From JBOGUF01 sp050696075 (lineage in GTDB: Bacteria; Chloroflexota; Chloroflexia; Thermomicrobiales; UBA6265), in NCBI GenBank assembly GCA_050696075.1, contig JBOGUF010000052.1, forward strand, positions 1 to 33,695: 33,695 bases of DNA. The letters are read 5' to 3'. Each line of letters starts with the position of its first letter. Position 1 is the first letter of the stretch. This document shows positions 8,222 to 16,109 of this stretch, piece after piece. A model generated the notes under the pieces. The model made no database searches. It had not been told where the DNA came from and worked only from the letters and a program-made list of their open reading frames with translations. Position numbers and translations under genes: made by a program.

Positions 8222-9484
8222 TCACGGTTGTGGCGTTGCCCGCGGCGTCCCCATCTGCTCAACAGGGGTGCGCCCATAACGGATCTCACAGCCGCCACCG
8301 CCGAGGCCCACGGCGGCCAGCATGAGCACGCCTTGATCCGCCGGTTCGGTCAAAAGCGGGGAGCTGTAGTTCGCACAGTCCGGCCCGCCCTGGGGCACCG
8401 AGACGGGCGCGGCGACCAGCGACCAGGGGCCAGTCCCACCCTGCCGGTTGACGAAGAGGACGCGGCGACTCTCCGGCGCCACGAGACCGTCGGGTCCAAA
8501 CACGTCTTGGGAACTCAGCAGCAGCGTGCCTTGGGGTCCTCCCTCTGGGGTCCACGCGAGATAGGGCGTATGGCCCGCGTAGAGGCCGTCGCTCGTCTGC
8601 ACTCGCTCACCCAAATCGGCCGGATCACCCCAATCGACCCCGTCGGCAGACGATTTGACGTGGACTTCACAGTTGGGTAGTCGGCAAACCTCGAAGCTCA
8701 TGACGTAGCGCCCGGATGGCAGGCGCACGACCGTAGCCATCCCCGGACGCAAGGCGCCTTCGCGCACGGCGACGTCCACATGCACGTCGCTCCACGTCTC
8801 GCCGCCGTCGGTGGACACGACGTGACCCAAGTACTGGCTGTACTCGGCCCGACCCTCGTCGGCGAAGAAGCAGACCAGACGGCCGCTGCTATCAATGCTG
8901 AAGTATGGCTCCCATAAGCCGCCTGGCCCCCGCGCACACGAGCTCAGGTAGGTCCACGACTCCCCCTGATCAGTGCTGCGGAAGACCTTGATTTCGTGCC
9001 CGACCGTGCCCGCGGCGCCGGCCGATTCCGCCAGGAGGAGTGTTCCCGCCGCCTGATCACCTAAGGTCCTCGGCAGCTCGAACAACGTTGGGCAGCACAT
9101 CCGGCCGGCGTAGTCCGTGTCGGTGAGCGTCGAGATGTGTGACCACGTGCGACCGTCGTCCGTGCTGCGGTAGATCAGGAGGCGATCCGTATTCTCCACA
9201 AAGACGTCGAAGATGGCGATGAGCGTCCCGTTGGCCTGACCGCCGTGGGCGAGACGGATCACACGTGGATACCCCGCGAACTGGCTGGTGTCGCTCGGCC
9301 GGTACAGAACGCCGCTCCACTCGGCCTGTCCGGCCCCCGCCGCTTGGCCATGGTAAAGCGAGAGTGACGGCCAACCGGCAAGGCCGATAATCGCCGCGCC
9401 AAGGAGCAATGAGATCCCCCCGCGTCCGAGCCCGTGCCCCCGCGGTCCGGGGGGGCAGTTGTGTCCATGTCCCGAAGGAACCAT
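8222..9484 (-). CDS. Secreted BNR/Asp-box protein, sialidase-like
   Basis: A 420-aa product with one N-terminal hydrophobic segment (about residues 21-41) that is either a signal peptide or a membrane anchor. Asp-box repeats of the S-x-D-x-G-x-T-W type appear four times: STDDGRTW, STDQGESW, STDGGETW and a weaker SSADGVDW, spaced 54-63 residues apart. This is the six-bladed propeller signature of sialidases and related proteins. The YPRVIRL stretch near the start may hold the first arginine of the sialidase triad. ATG 9484 is preferred (AAAGG 9 nt upstream) over GTG 9493, whose AAAGG would touch the start. Position between permease and GH2 genes suggests it trims glycans outside the cell. A non-enzymatic propeller is possible. 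Confidence 0.8.
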   Translation of the reverse strand: MVPSGHGHNCPPGPRGHGLGRGGISLLLGAAIIGLAGWPSLSLYHGQAAGAGQAEWSGVLYRPSDTSQFAGYPRVIRLAHGGQANGTLIAIFDVFVENTDRLLIYRSTDDGRTWSHISTLTDTDYAGRMCCPTLFELPRTLGDQAAGTLLLAESAGAAGTVGHEIKVFRSTDQGESWTYLSSCARGPGGLWEPYFSIDSSGRLVCFFADEGRAEYSQYLGHVVSTDGGETWSDVHVDVAVREGALRPGMATVVRLPSGRYVMSFEVCRLPNCEVHVKSSADGVDWGDPADLGERVQTSDGLYAGHTPYLAWTPEGGPQGTLLLSSQDVFGPDGLVAPESRRVLFVNRQGGTGPWSLVAAPVSVPQGGPDCANYSSPLLTEPADQGVLMLAAVGLGGGGCEIRYGRTPVEQMGTPRATPQP

Positions 9485-9510
9485 GCGGTTCACCCTTTCG
9501 TGCTCGTGCC

Positions 9511-9522
9511 AAAACCGGTTTT
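9511..9522. promoter_or_regulatory. Candidate LacI-type operator (AAAACCGGTTTT)
   Basis: A perfect 12-bp palindrome with a CG centre, the geometry typical of LacI-family operators, lies 27-38 nt before the sialidase-like start on the minus strand. It is followed by TTCGAA. A small stem-loop (CGCCG-TAAA-CGGCG, 9559-9572) lies further upstream in the same 148-nt gap after the permease gene. No LacI-family gene is in the window. The gap may hold an internal promoter for the two hydrolase genes. Confidence 0.4.
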
Positions 9523-9632
9523 CGAACCCCGGCTGCTGGAAGGCGTCGTCGAGATAGCCGCCGTAAACGGCGAGGTAACTCGCCCGGACCCGGGGCGCGG
9601 AAGCGGGCGCCTACGCGCGGTTCAGCCTCGTC

Positions 9633-10580
9633 CTACCCGCCATAAAATACCCATCGCCGCGCGAGTACGAACTGTCCAATCGTGAACACCAGAATCACGA
9701 GCGCCAGGACCCAGGCAATGGCCGAGGCGTAGCCCATTTGGTAGTAATTGAACGCGTGCAGCCACAGGTGGTAGATCACCGTCGTGGTCGACCAGTTCGG
9801 CCCTCCACCGACGGAGGTCGCTCCCGCTTCTCTGGTCATCAAATGGATCTGCGCGAACGCTTGGAAGGTGCCGATTACGGCGGTGACGACCATGAAGAAC
9901 GTTGTCGGCGTCAACAGCGGCCAGGCCACGTGCCTGAACTGCTGCCACAGGTTCGCGCCGTCGATTTGGGCGGCCTCGTAGAGGTGCCGGGGAATCGCTT
10001 GCAGCCCCGAGAGGTACAGCATCATGTTGAACCCCAGCCCACCCCAGACCCCCATGATGATCAGCGAGGGTTTTGCCCATTCCTCACTCGCGAGCCACAA
10101 CGGCGTCGGCAGGTGGAGCACGTTCAAGAGGTAATTGAGCGGTCCGAATGCCGGATTGAATATCCACCGCCACAGCACCGAGATGGCCGCCACCGAGGAG
10201 ATGACAGGCAGGAAGTAGATCGTCCGCAACAGCCCAACGCCTCGCATGCGTTGATTCATTGACAGCGCCAGCAGGAGGGACAGGGCGATGCCGACCGGGA
10301 TGCCGAGCATCAAATAGATCGTATTGAAGAACGCTTTCCCGATGACCTCGTCTTCCGTAATCAGTTCCCGGTAATTTTGCAGGCCGACCCATTGCGGCGA
10401 GGTGATCAGATCCCATTCGGTGAGGCTGATCACCAGGGAGGCGATGATCGGCCCCGCGAGAAAAAACAGAAAGCCGAGCAACAGCGGCAAAATAAAGAGA
10501 TAGGCCCACAGCGCCTCGCGACGCTTCATCGTGCTGCGAGGCCACCAGGAGAGCCGATTGATTGGACTCGATGTTGACAA
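9633..10580 (-). CDS. Sugar ABC transporter permease, MalF/UgpA type
   Basis: This is an inner-membrane permease of the CUT1 sugar-import family, with about six hydrophobic helices and the EAA loop at about 202-220 (EAAQIDGANLWQQF) that contacts the ATPase. Length 315 aa is typical. The start is uncertain. TTG 10580 has GGAAGG about 11 nt upstream, while ATG 10529 (MKRREALW) begins closer to the usual family start but lacks a clear ribosome-binding site. It pairs with the permease encoded just upstream at 10630-11526. Confidence 0.93.
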   Translation of the reverse strand: MSTSSPINRLSWWPRSTMKRREALWAYLFILPLLLGFLFFLAGPIIASLVISLTEWDLITSPQWVGLQNYRELITEDEVIGKAFFNTIYLMLGIPVGIALSLLLALSMNQRMRGVGLLRTIYFLPVISSVAAISVLWRWIFNPAFGPLNYLLNVLHLPTPLWLASEEWAKPSLIIMGVWGGLGFNMMLYLSGLQAIPRHLYEAAQIDGANLWQQFRHVAWPLLTPTTFFMVVTAVIGTFQAFAQIHLMTREAGATSVGGGPNWSTTTVIYHLWLHAFNYYQMGYASAIAWVLALVILVFTIGQFVLARRWVFYGG

Positions 10581-10629
10581 CTTGCACCGCCTTCCGCGGA
10601 TTTCGATCCCCGCTACCAGCGCCGTGCGC

Positions 10630-11526
10630 TCAGCCCTTCATGCCTGTCAGCGCGATGCCCTCGATAAAGCGACGCTGCATCAGGAAAAAGAGGATGATGA
10701 TGGGCAGAATGGACAAAACCGCGACAGCCATCATGCGCGGAAAGTCGCTCGTGTACTGGCTCTGGAAGGTCGAGATGAGAACGGGCAGGGTTTGCTTTTC
10801 GGGATGGTGCAGGTAGATCAACGGTCCCATGTAGTCGTTCCAGCGCCACATGAAGGCGAAGAGGCCAAGCGTGATGAGCACCGGGCCGCTGAGTGGGAGA
10901 ACGATCGCGCGATAGATGTGGAAAAACGAAGCGCCGTCGACCTCGGCCGCGTCGATCAAGTCGTCCGGTATGGTGCGGAAGTACTGCCGAAAGAAGAAGG
11001 TCTCGAAGGCCGCGCCAAAGAAACTGGGAACGATCAGTGGGCGCAAGGTGTCGATCCAACCCAATTCGCGGAAGAGAATGAACTGTGGGACCAAGAGCAC
11101 CGCGTCCGGCAGCATCATCGTCGAGAGCGTCACCATAAACAGGACGTTTCGACCAGGGAAATCCAGCTTGGCAAAGGCGAAGCCAGCGAGCGACGAAGCA
11201 AAGAGCACGCCGATGGTGCCAAGCACGGCGACGGTTGCGCTGTTGCGAAACCCGGACGCAAGCGGCACGAGATCCCAGATGTCGACATAGTTGCGCCAGA
11301 CAATGGGATCGGGAATCCACTGAGGCGGAACCTGCATCACGTACTGATTGGCCTTCAGCGAGGTCGAGATCATCCAGGCGAAGGGGAAGAGGGTCGCCAC
11401 GCTGCCCAAACCGAGGAGGAGGTATGACAAGAGCACCAAGCGCGAGGCCGGGCGTGGGCTGAACCTTCTTGCCAGCCGAGCCGGTCGCCACGCGGTCTCC
11501 CGCGGGTCCATCTGGCGTACCGCCAT
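10630..11526 (-). CDS. Sugar ABC transporter permease, MalG/UgpE type
   Basis: A 298-aa permease, partner of the MalF-type subunit. ATG 11526 was chosen because GGAGGA lies 6-7 nt upstream; the open frame upstream of it is not convincing protein. It has about six hydrophobic segments. The EAA loop at about 193-211 (EVDGASFFHIYRAI) and the WNDY motif near the C-terminal side are typical of MalG-like carbohydrate permeases. It lies 74 nt after the binding-protein gene, consistent with one operon. Confidence 0.93.
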   Translation of the reverse strand: MAVRQMDPRETAWRPARLARRFSPRPASRLVLLSYLLLGLGSVATLFPFAWMISTSLKANQYVMQVPPQWIPDPIVWRNYVDIWDLVPLASGFRNSATVAVLGTIGVLFASSLAGFAFAKLDFPGRNVLFMVTLSTMMLPDAVLLVPQFILFRELGWIDTLRPLIVPSFFGAAFETFFFRQYFRTIPDDLIDAAEVDGASFFHIYRAIVLPLSGPVLITLGLFAFMWRWNDYMGPLIYLHHPEKQTLPVLISTFQSQYTSDFPRMMAVAVLSILPIIILFFLMQRRFIEGIALTGMKG

Positions 11527-11600
11527 CGTATTCCTCCCCGGCTGGAGAGCAGGGGACGTGTTGCGGTCACGGCCCCCTGCACCAGCCCCGGCGGCCCTCC

Positions 11601-13013
11601 TTACGAAAGAACCGTTGGGATCTGCTCTTCCTTGGCGAGTGTCTCGGTGAGCTTGCCCGCCGACTCGTTCGCCCAGTCCTCGGCACTCGCCTCGCATGAC
11701 CAGACCGGGTCCATCCCTTGACCCATCTCATCGATCCACTCGTCATTGGAGGTGTACCAGCCGAGCGTTGGGCGCCCCCATTTTTCGATGGCGTCGACAA
11801 AGACCTGGCGATTCACCGGCGCCTTCTCGTAGGCCAAGAACTCTCCCTTGGCCATGCTCATCAAGTTGGGCACGGCTTGACCCAACTGATAGGTCATCCG
11901 CTGGCCTTCCTCGCTGGCGGAAAAGAACCGCGCGAGTTCGACCGCGAGCTCGGGATGTCCTGACTCCGCGGAGACCGCGTAGCCCATCGAGCCGACCCAG
12001 TTGGCGGGCTGCCCCGTGGTCGGGCTGGCGGGGAACGGCGACACGTCCCACTTGAACGGGAGCGTCCAAAAGGTCGGCTGGTCCCACGGCCCCATGACGA
12101 ACGAGCCGATCTTCCCCTGCAACCACATGTCCCACGCCCCGATCGAGGCAAGCTCCGACTGGGTTGGAGCGACATGATGCTCACAAGAGAGATTGGCGGC
12201 AAACTGGAGCGCTTCGATGAACTTCGGGTCGTCGACGGTGACCTGGGTGCGATCCGCATTGAGGTAGTCGGCGCCGTTGCTCCACACCGCGGCTTCCAGC
12301 GGCAAGGCGCCCACTCCGAAGGACTCCGCCGACCCGCCCGAACCAAACTTGGTCATCGCCGCCCAGCCTTCGAGCGCCACGTCCCAGGTCCAGGAGCCAT
12401 CGATCGGTGGGTGCGGCACGCCGTACTGATCGTAGAGGTCTTGGTTATAGACGTGGACGAAGGGGCCGAGATCCTTCGGCAGAGCATAGAGCTGGCCGCG
12501 TCCAATCACCTCGCCGTCATAGCGGTACCGGTCTAGGGCTTGTGGCCAGATATCGGACAAATCCTGCTCGGCGAGGAACTCGTCCATTGACCGCAACACG
12601 CCCTTCGGCACCCAGGCGCCAAACCAGTCGGCGGCCATGTAGAAGACGTCGGGGAGATCGCCGGCGGCCGCGAGGGTGGTCAACTTCTGGAGGAACTCCC
12701 CGGGTGGAACGAGGAGATAGTCCACCTTGACGTCAGGATTGGCCTCCTCAAAGCTGGCGATGAGCGTCTCGAAGACCTCTTGCTCCGATGGCTGGCCCCA
12801 GCCCATGAACTGAATGGTCGTGGCGTCGGCGCGATTGGGCGCCGCTGCCCGCGTGCCCGTACCGCGTACGAATGGACCGATGGCCGAGGTGGCAAGCCCG
12901 AGGGCCGCGGAGCCTGTCACCATCTGTCGGCGCGTCACACGGCGGCAATCATCGACAGTAGGCACGCACGCCGTGCCAGATGAGATGGTCGTTGCTCGAT
13001 CCTTGCGTGTCAT
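11601..13013 (-). CDS. Extracellular sugar-binding protein of the ABC importer, Tat-type leader
   Basis: A 470-aa family 1 solute-binding protein. The ATG at 13013 has AGAGGG about 6 nt upstream. The leader holds a twin-arginine motif followed by a hydrophobic stretch (TRRQMVTGSAALGLATSAIG, residues 27-46), so export is probably by the Tat pathway. The mature part shows family features such as the opening IQFMGWG, the AAGDLPDVFYM segment and a Trp-rich C-terminal half. It is the second gene of the locus after the regulator. The ligand is likely an oligosaccharide released by the sialidase-like protein; that is inference. Confidence 0.93.
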   Translation of the reverse strand: MTRKDRATTISSGTACVPTVDDCRRVTRRQMVTGSAALGLATSAIGPFVRGTGTRAAAPNRADATTIQFMGWGQPSEQEVFETLIASFEEANPDVKVDYLLVPPGEFLQKLTTLAAAGDLPDVFYMAADWFGAWVPKGVLRSMDEFLAEQDLSDIWPQALDRYRYDGEVIGRGQLYALPKDLGPFVHVYNQDLYDQYGVPHPPIDGSWTWDVALEGWAAMTKFGSGGSAESFGVGALPLEAAVWSNGADYLNADRTQVTVDDPKFIEALQFAANLSCEHHVAPTQSELASIGAWDMWLQGKIGSFVMGPWDQPTFWTLPFKWDVSPFPASPTTGQPANWVGSMGYAVSAESGHPELAVELARFFSASEEGQRMTYQLGQAVPNLMSMAKGEFLAYEKAPVNRQVFVDAIEKWGRPTLGWYTSNDEWIDEMGQGMDPVWSCEASAEDWANESAGKLTETLAKEEQIPTVLS

Positions 13014-13099
13014 GTCATCCCTCTCCGCTGCGAGTCGAACCCTGGTCACCTCGACGGGGCACGACCGAGATCGGCATGGAGCGATGCGAGTGAGGCCGA

Positions 13100-14047
13100 T
13101 CACCTCCCTTCTTGTTGGTAGGCAATCCGGAGAATGAGGTCTTCCGGGTAGTTGCCGAACTTGCGTCCGAAGAGATTGAGACCGTTGACGTGCCGTGCAT
13201 CGGGCTTGACGCCCAGGCGCACCGTCACCCCCGTGCGTGCTTCAAGGTCCAAATCCGCCAGCGTGACCTCGGAGATTTGGATCCCATCGACGAATGTGCC
13301 AACGCGACTCACCTCCCACCGCTTGTGCAGGCCGAACTGCGAGTCCGTGTCGAGCCACCACGCCGGGGTCAAGGCCCCGCGACTGCCTCCAAAGTCGCTG
13401 GGGCTGGTCCACATGCCCACCTCGACGCCGTTGATCCAAAGGGTGATGTCCGACGGACAGTTTTCGTTGTGCGTTGGCGCCTCCGAGCAGACCTCCATGC
13501 GCACCTGCACACCGGTCGGATCGGCGCTTGGCGGCACCCGGTAGGGAAAGCGATACTCGACGTAGCCATGGCGAAACCACAAGATCTGGGCGGCGACCCG
13601 CTCCGGCTCGAGAAAGCAAGTCGGGTCGTCGATGATCCCGATCAATGCCGTCTCCGTCGCGATGCCGCAGGTCGGCGCCACGTCGACGTCGAGGTACGCG
13701 CCAATCGGCATGGCGACCTCGACCATGCGGTCACCTCCTTGCTCCAGCGACGGCAAGATGATCTTGATCTGGTCGTAGGTTCGCGAGCAGACTTTTTGCA
13801 AGCCCCGGCTGGCCGGCACCAGGCGCGCGTGGATGAGTTGCGCCTCCTCCAACGCCTTGACGTGCATCGCGGCGGTGACCGGCGGCACGCCCAAGGAAGC
13901 CGCGATCTGATTGACGGAATAAGTCTCGGCGCCAAGCATCCGCAGAATACGCAGCCGCCAATCCGACGCGAGCGCCTTCAGCGCGGTCAGCGTCTGCTCG
14001 CTGTCGACGCTGGCGTCGACGGTCAGGACCTTGCCGTGATCCGTCAT
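13100..14047 (-). CDS. ArsR-type transcriptional regulator with large C-terminal domain
   Basis: A 315-aa regulator from ATG 14047. Residues about 20-95 form a winged HTH of the ArsR/SmtB type (LKALASDWRLRILRML, then QIAASLGVPPVTAAMHVKALEEA). The remaining 200 residues are beta-rich, contain WINGVEVGMW and GLNLFGRKFGNYPEDL, and are probably a ligand-sensing domain; classic ArsR proteins are only about 100-120 aa. It is the first gene of the glycan locus, 86 nt before the binding protein, and likely senses the imported sugar. A very good sigma-70-type promoter precedes it. Confidence 0.82.
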   Translation of the reverse strand: MTDHGKVLTVDASVDSEQTLTALKALASDWRLRILRMLGAETYSVNQIAASLGVPPVTAAMHVKALEEAQLIHARLVPASRGLQKVCSRTYDQIKIILPSLEQGGDRMVEVAMPIGAYLDVDVAPTCGIATETALIGIIDDPTCFLEPERVAAQILWFRHGYVEYRFPYRVPPSADPTGVQVRMEVCSEAPTHNENCPSDITLWINGVEVGMWTSPSDFGGSRGALTPAWWLDTDSQFGLHKRWEVSRVGTFVDGIQISEVTLADLDLEARTGVTVRLGVKPDARHVNGLNLFGRKFGNYPEDLILRIAYQQEGR

Positions 14048-14103
14048 GGGCCGACACAGTTCCTTGCATACCCCGGTCTGACAACGATACGCGAGCGGCA
14101 GTT

Positions 14104-14163
14104 CTACGTAGGTTTTTCTAGTTCGAATGATGATTCTATAGCACACTCAACAAGCGGTGTCAA
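14104..14163 (-). promoter_or_regulatory. Promoter of the glycan locus, with palindrome downstream
   Basis: On the minus strand TTGACA (14163-14158) and TATAGA (14140-14135) are separated by exactly 17 nt, a near-consensus housekeeping promoter. Transcription would start near 14128, leaving a leader of about 80 nt before the regulator ATG. CTACGTAG (14104-14111) is an 8-bp palindrome about 17-24 nt into the transcript and may be an operator for autoregulation. No matching promoter for the divergent MFS gene was found. Confidence 0.7.
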
Positions 14164-14250
14164 TTCCCGTCCTGTGCGACCGGCCTCGCGTCTACGGTAG
14201 GATGCCGCTCAGCGAATCGACCGCGGCGTCGGCTCCGCGATGGGTATGGG

Positions 14251-15516
14251 ATGAACGGCGGAAAGGCGCGGCGAGTGGCAGGCTTGCAAGCAATGTGGGG
14301 AACGCCGGCGGGGCGGGGGTTCGTCCTGCTGGCGATCATGTCGGTAGCGTTCGGCCTGTCGATGTCGCTCCAAGAGTCGATCGTCACCAACTATTTCGAA
14401 GACGAGCTCGGGCTGAAAGGGCCACAGTTCGGCTACATCACCGCCATCCGCGAGGTGCCCGGCTTCCTCCTCATTTTCATCACCGCGCTCTTTTACCGGA
14501 TGTCGTTGCAGCGGTTGACCGCGCTTTCGTTGGTGATCCTCGCCGTCGGCATGGTCCTCTTTGCAACCGCAAGCTCGTTTTGGACCGTCGCCCCCTGGGT
14601 CATCCTGACCTCGGTCGGCTACCACACGGTGTTGCAGACGCACGCCGCGCTCGGCATGACGCTGACGGTCGAGGCGCGCAGCGGCCGTATCCTCGGCACG
14701 ATGGGGGCGATTCGCGGCGGCGGCTCGCTGGCGGCGCTGGCGCTGGCGCTGGTCGCCTTCCACTACGACTGGTTGTCGTTCGACGGCGCCTACTACCTGG
14801 CGGCCTGCTGCGCCCTCGTCGCGGCGGCAGCGATCTTCTGGTTTCCGCACCTGCACGACGGGGAGGCGCGGGCGATCGCGCCGAAACGCGAGCCGATCGT
14901 TTTGCGCCGCGAGTACAAGTTCTACTACCTCCTCAACATCCTCGACGGCGCCCGCCAGCAGATTCTCTTCTCCTTCGGTCTTTGGGTGTTGGTCGATCAG
15001 TTCGATCTCGGCGTCTCGCAGATCAGTGCGTTGCTCCTCTCGGTGACGACGCTGACGATCCTGACGAGCCAGCGCATCGGGCATCTGGTCGACGTCCACG
15101 GGGAGCGGCGGATGCTCTCGCTGGTCAACATCGGCTATGTCGTCGCCTTGCTCGGCTACGCGGTCGCGGGCAACGTCTGGGTGGCGGCGTTCTGCTATCT
15201 GATCTACTACTTCATCTTCCCGCTCTCCTCGATCGGGGCGGCGACCTACCTGCGGAAGGTCGCCGTGTACGAGGACATCGCGCCGTCGCTGGCGATGGGA
15301 CTCACGCTGCAACACCTCTCGGCGATCGTGGTGCCAGCGACGACCGGGGTGATCCTCAACTACGTCAGCTATCGGATCCCCTTCCTGATTGCCGTCGGGT
15401 TCGCCCTTGTCACCTTTTTCGTGACGCGGCGGCTCGACCCGGCGACCCAGAAGTCGCCGCGCCGGATCGCGCAGGAAGAGGGCGGCAAGGAGTTCGCGGG
15501 TGTCGCGGCGGGGTGA
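14251..15516 (+). CDS. MFS transporter
   Basis: A 421-aa major facilitator superfamily protein with about 12 hydrophobic segments in two halves. The cytoplasmic loop between the halves holds charged stretches (PKREPIVLRREYKF). A short motif with RIGHLVDVHGERR, typical of MFS loop motifs, is in the second half. It is divergent from the ArsR-led locus across a 203-nt gap and overlaps nothing upstream. Substrate cannot be inferred; efflux or sugar transport are both possible. The downstream exonuclease gene starts 5 nt after its stop. Confidence 0.88.
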   Translation: MNGGKARRVAGLQAMWGTPAGRGFVLLAIMSVAFGLSMSLQESIVTNYFEDELGLKGPQFGYITAIREVPGFLLIFITALFYRMSLQRLTALSLVILAVGMVLFATASSFWTVAPWVILTSVGYHTVLQTHAALGMTLTVEARSGRILGTMGAIRGGGSLAALALALVAFHYDWLSFDGAYYLAACCALVAAAAIFWFPHLHDGEARAIAPKREPIVLRREYKFYYLLNILDGARQQILFSFGLWVLVDQFDLGVSQISALLLSVTTLTILTSQRIGHLVDVHGERRMLSLVNIGYVVALLGYAVAGNVWVAAFCYLIYYFIFPLSSIGAATYLRKVAVYEDIAPSLAMGLTLQHLSAIVVPATTGVILNYVSYRIPFLIAVGFALVTFFVTRRLDPATQKSPRRIAQEEGGKEFAGVAAG

Positions 15517-15520
15517 GCGC

Positions 15521-16078
15521 ATGGAGGCGGTGGCGTGGGCGCGGGCGGTGATGACCGACCCGTCGACCGTCTTCTTGGACACCGAGACGACGGGGCTGGG
15601 CGGCCCGGCGGAGGTGATCGACCTCGCGCTGGTGGCGGGGGATGGGACGGTGCTGCTCGACACGCTGGTCCGGCCCAAGCGACCGATCCCGGCCGCGGCA
15701 ACGCGCATTCACGGGCTCGTCGACGACCACGTGCGGGACGCCCCCGATTGGTGTATCGTCCATGCCCGGCTCAGCGCCGCGTTAGCCGGCCGCCGGGTCG
15801 TGGTCTACAACGCCCCGTTCGATTGGGGCATCATCGCCGGCTGTTGCGAGAGCGATGGTCTCGCCCTCCCTGCCGGCCCGTGGGAGTGCGCCATGCGCGC
15901 CTACGCCCGCTACCGTGCCGAACCGGGCGGCTGGGGTGGCAGCCCTCGTTGGCACAAGCTCACCGATGCCTGCCACGCCTTCGGCATCCCACCCGGCGGC
16001 CATCGGGCCTTGGCCGACGCCCTCGCCTGCCGCGCCGTTGTCGCCGGGATGGCGACCTCCCCTTACAATCGTTCCTAA
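15521..16078 (+). CDS. DEDDh 3'-5' exonuclease (DnaQ/RNase T-like)
   Basis: A 185-aa single-domain exonuclease. The DEDDh metal-binding set is complete: Asp20 and Glu22 in FLDTETTG, Asp101 in YNAPFDW, and His161 and Asp166 in GGHRALADAL. It lacks polymerase or DinG-like extensions, so it is a stand-alone DNA or RNA exonuclease. ATG 15521 was chosen; GTG 15500 would overlap the MFS gene by 17 nt, and ATG 15551 would leave a shorter start just before the first motif. Its TAA stop lies at the start of a 7-bp tandem repeat. Confidence 0.87.
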   Translation: MEAVAWARAVMTDPSTVFLDTETTGLGGPAEVIDLALVAGDGTVLLDTLVRPKRPIPAAATRIHGLVDDHVRDAPDWCIVHARLSAALAGRRVVVYNAPFDWGIIAGCCESDGLALPAGPWECAMRAYARYRAEPGGWGGSPRWHKLTDACHAFGIPPGGHRALADALACRAVVAGMATSPYNRS

Positions 16079-16097
16079 CGCCGAACGCCGAACGCCT
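16077..16097. repeat. 7-bp tandem repeat at the exonuclease/MoCF-protein junction
   Basis: Three heptamers, AACGCCG, AACGCCG and AACGCCT, begin within the exonuclease stop codon and end just before the GGAG (16100-16103) that serves the next gene. Period and placement match the arrays at 2088, 2779, 17171 and 31112, although the unit sequence is different. Confidence 0.6.
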
Positions 16098-16109
16098 ACG
16101 GAGACACCC

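Noticed and set aside
9505..9535. GGTTCGAA-like sequence on the minus strand suggesting a tRNA T-arm
   Set aside because: The flanking bases do not make a 5-bp T-stem around a 7-nt loop, and there is no acceptor or anticodon arm; the signal comes from the AAAACCGGTTTT palindrome.
14209..15708. A 499-codon minus-strand frame opposite the MFS transporter, and similar frames opposite the Opp/Dpp genes
   Set aside because: Charged low-complexity translations with no domain, fully explained by the strong codon bias of the plus-strand membrane-protein genes.
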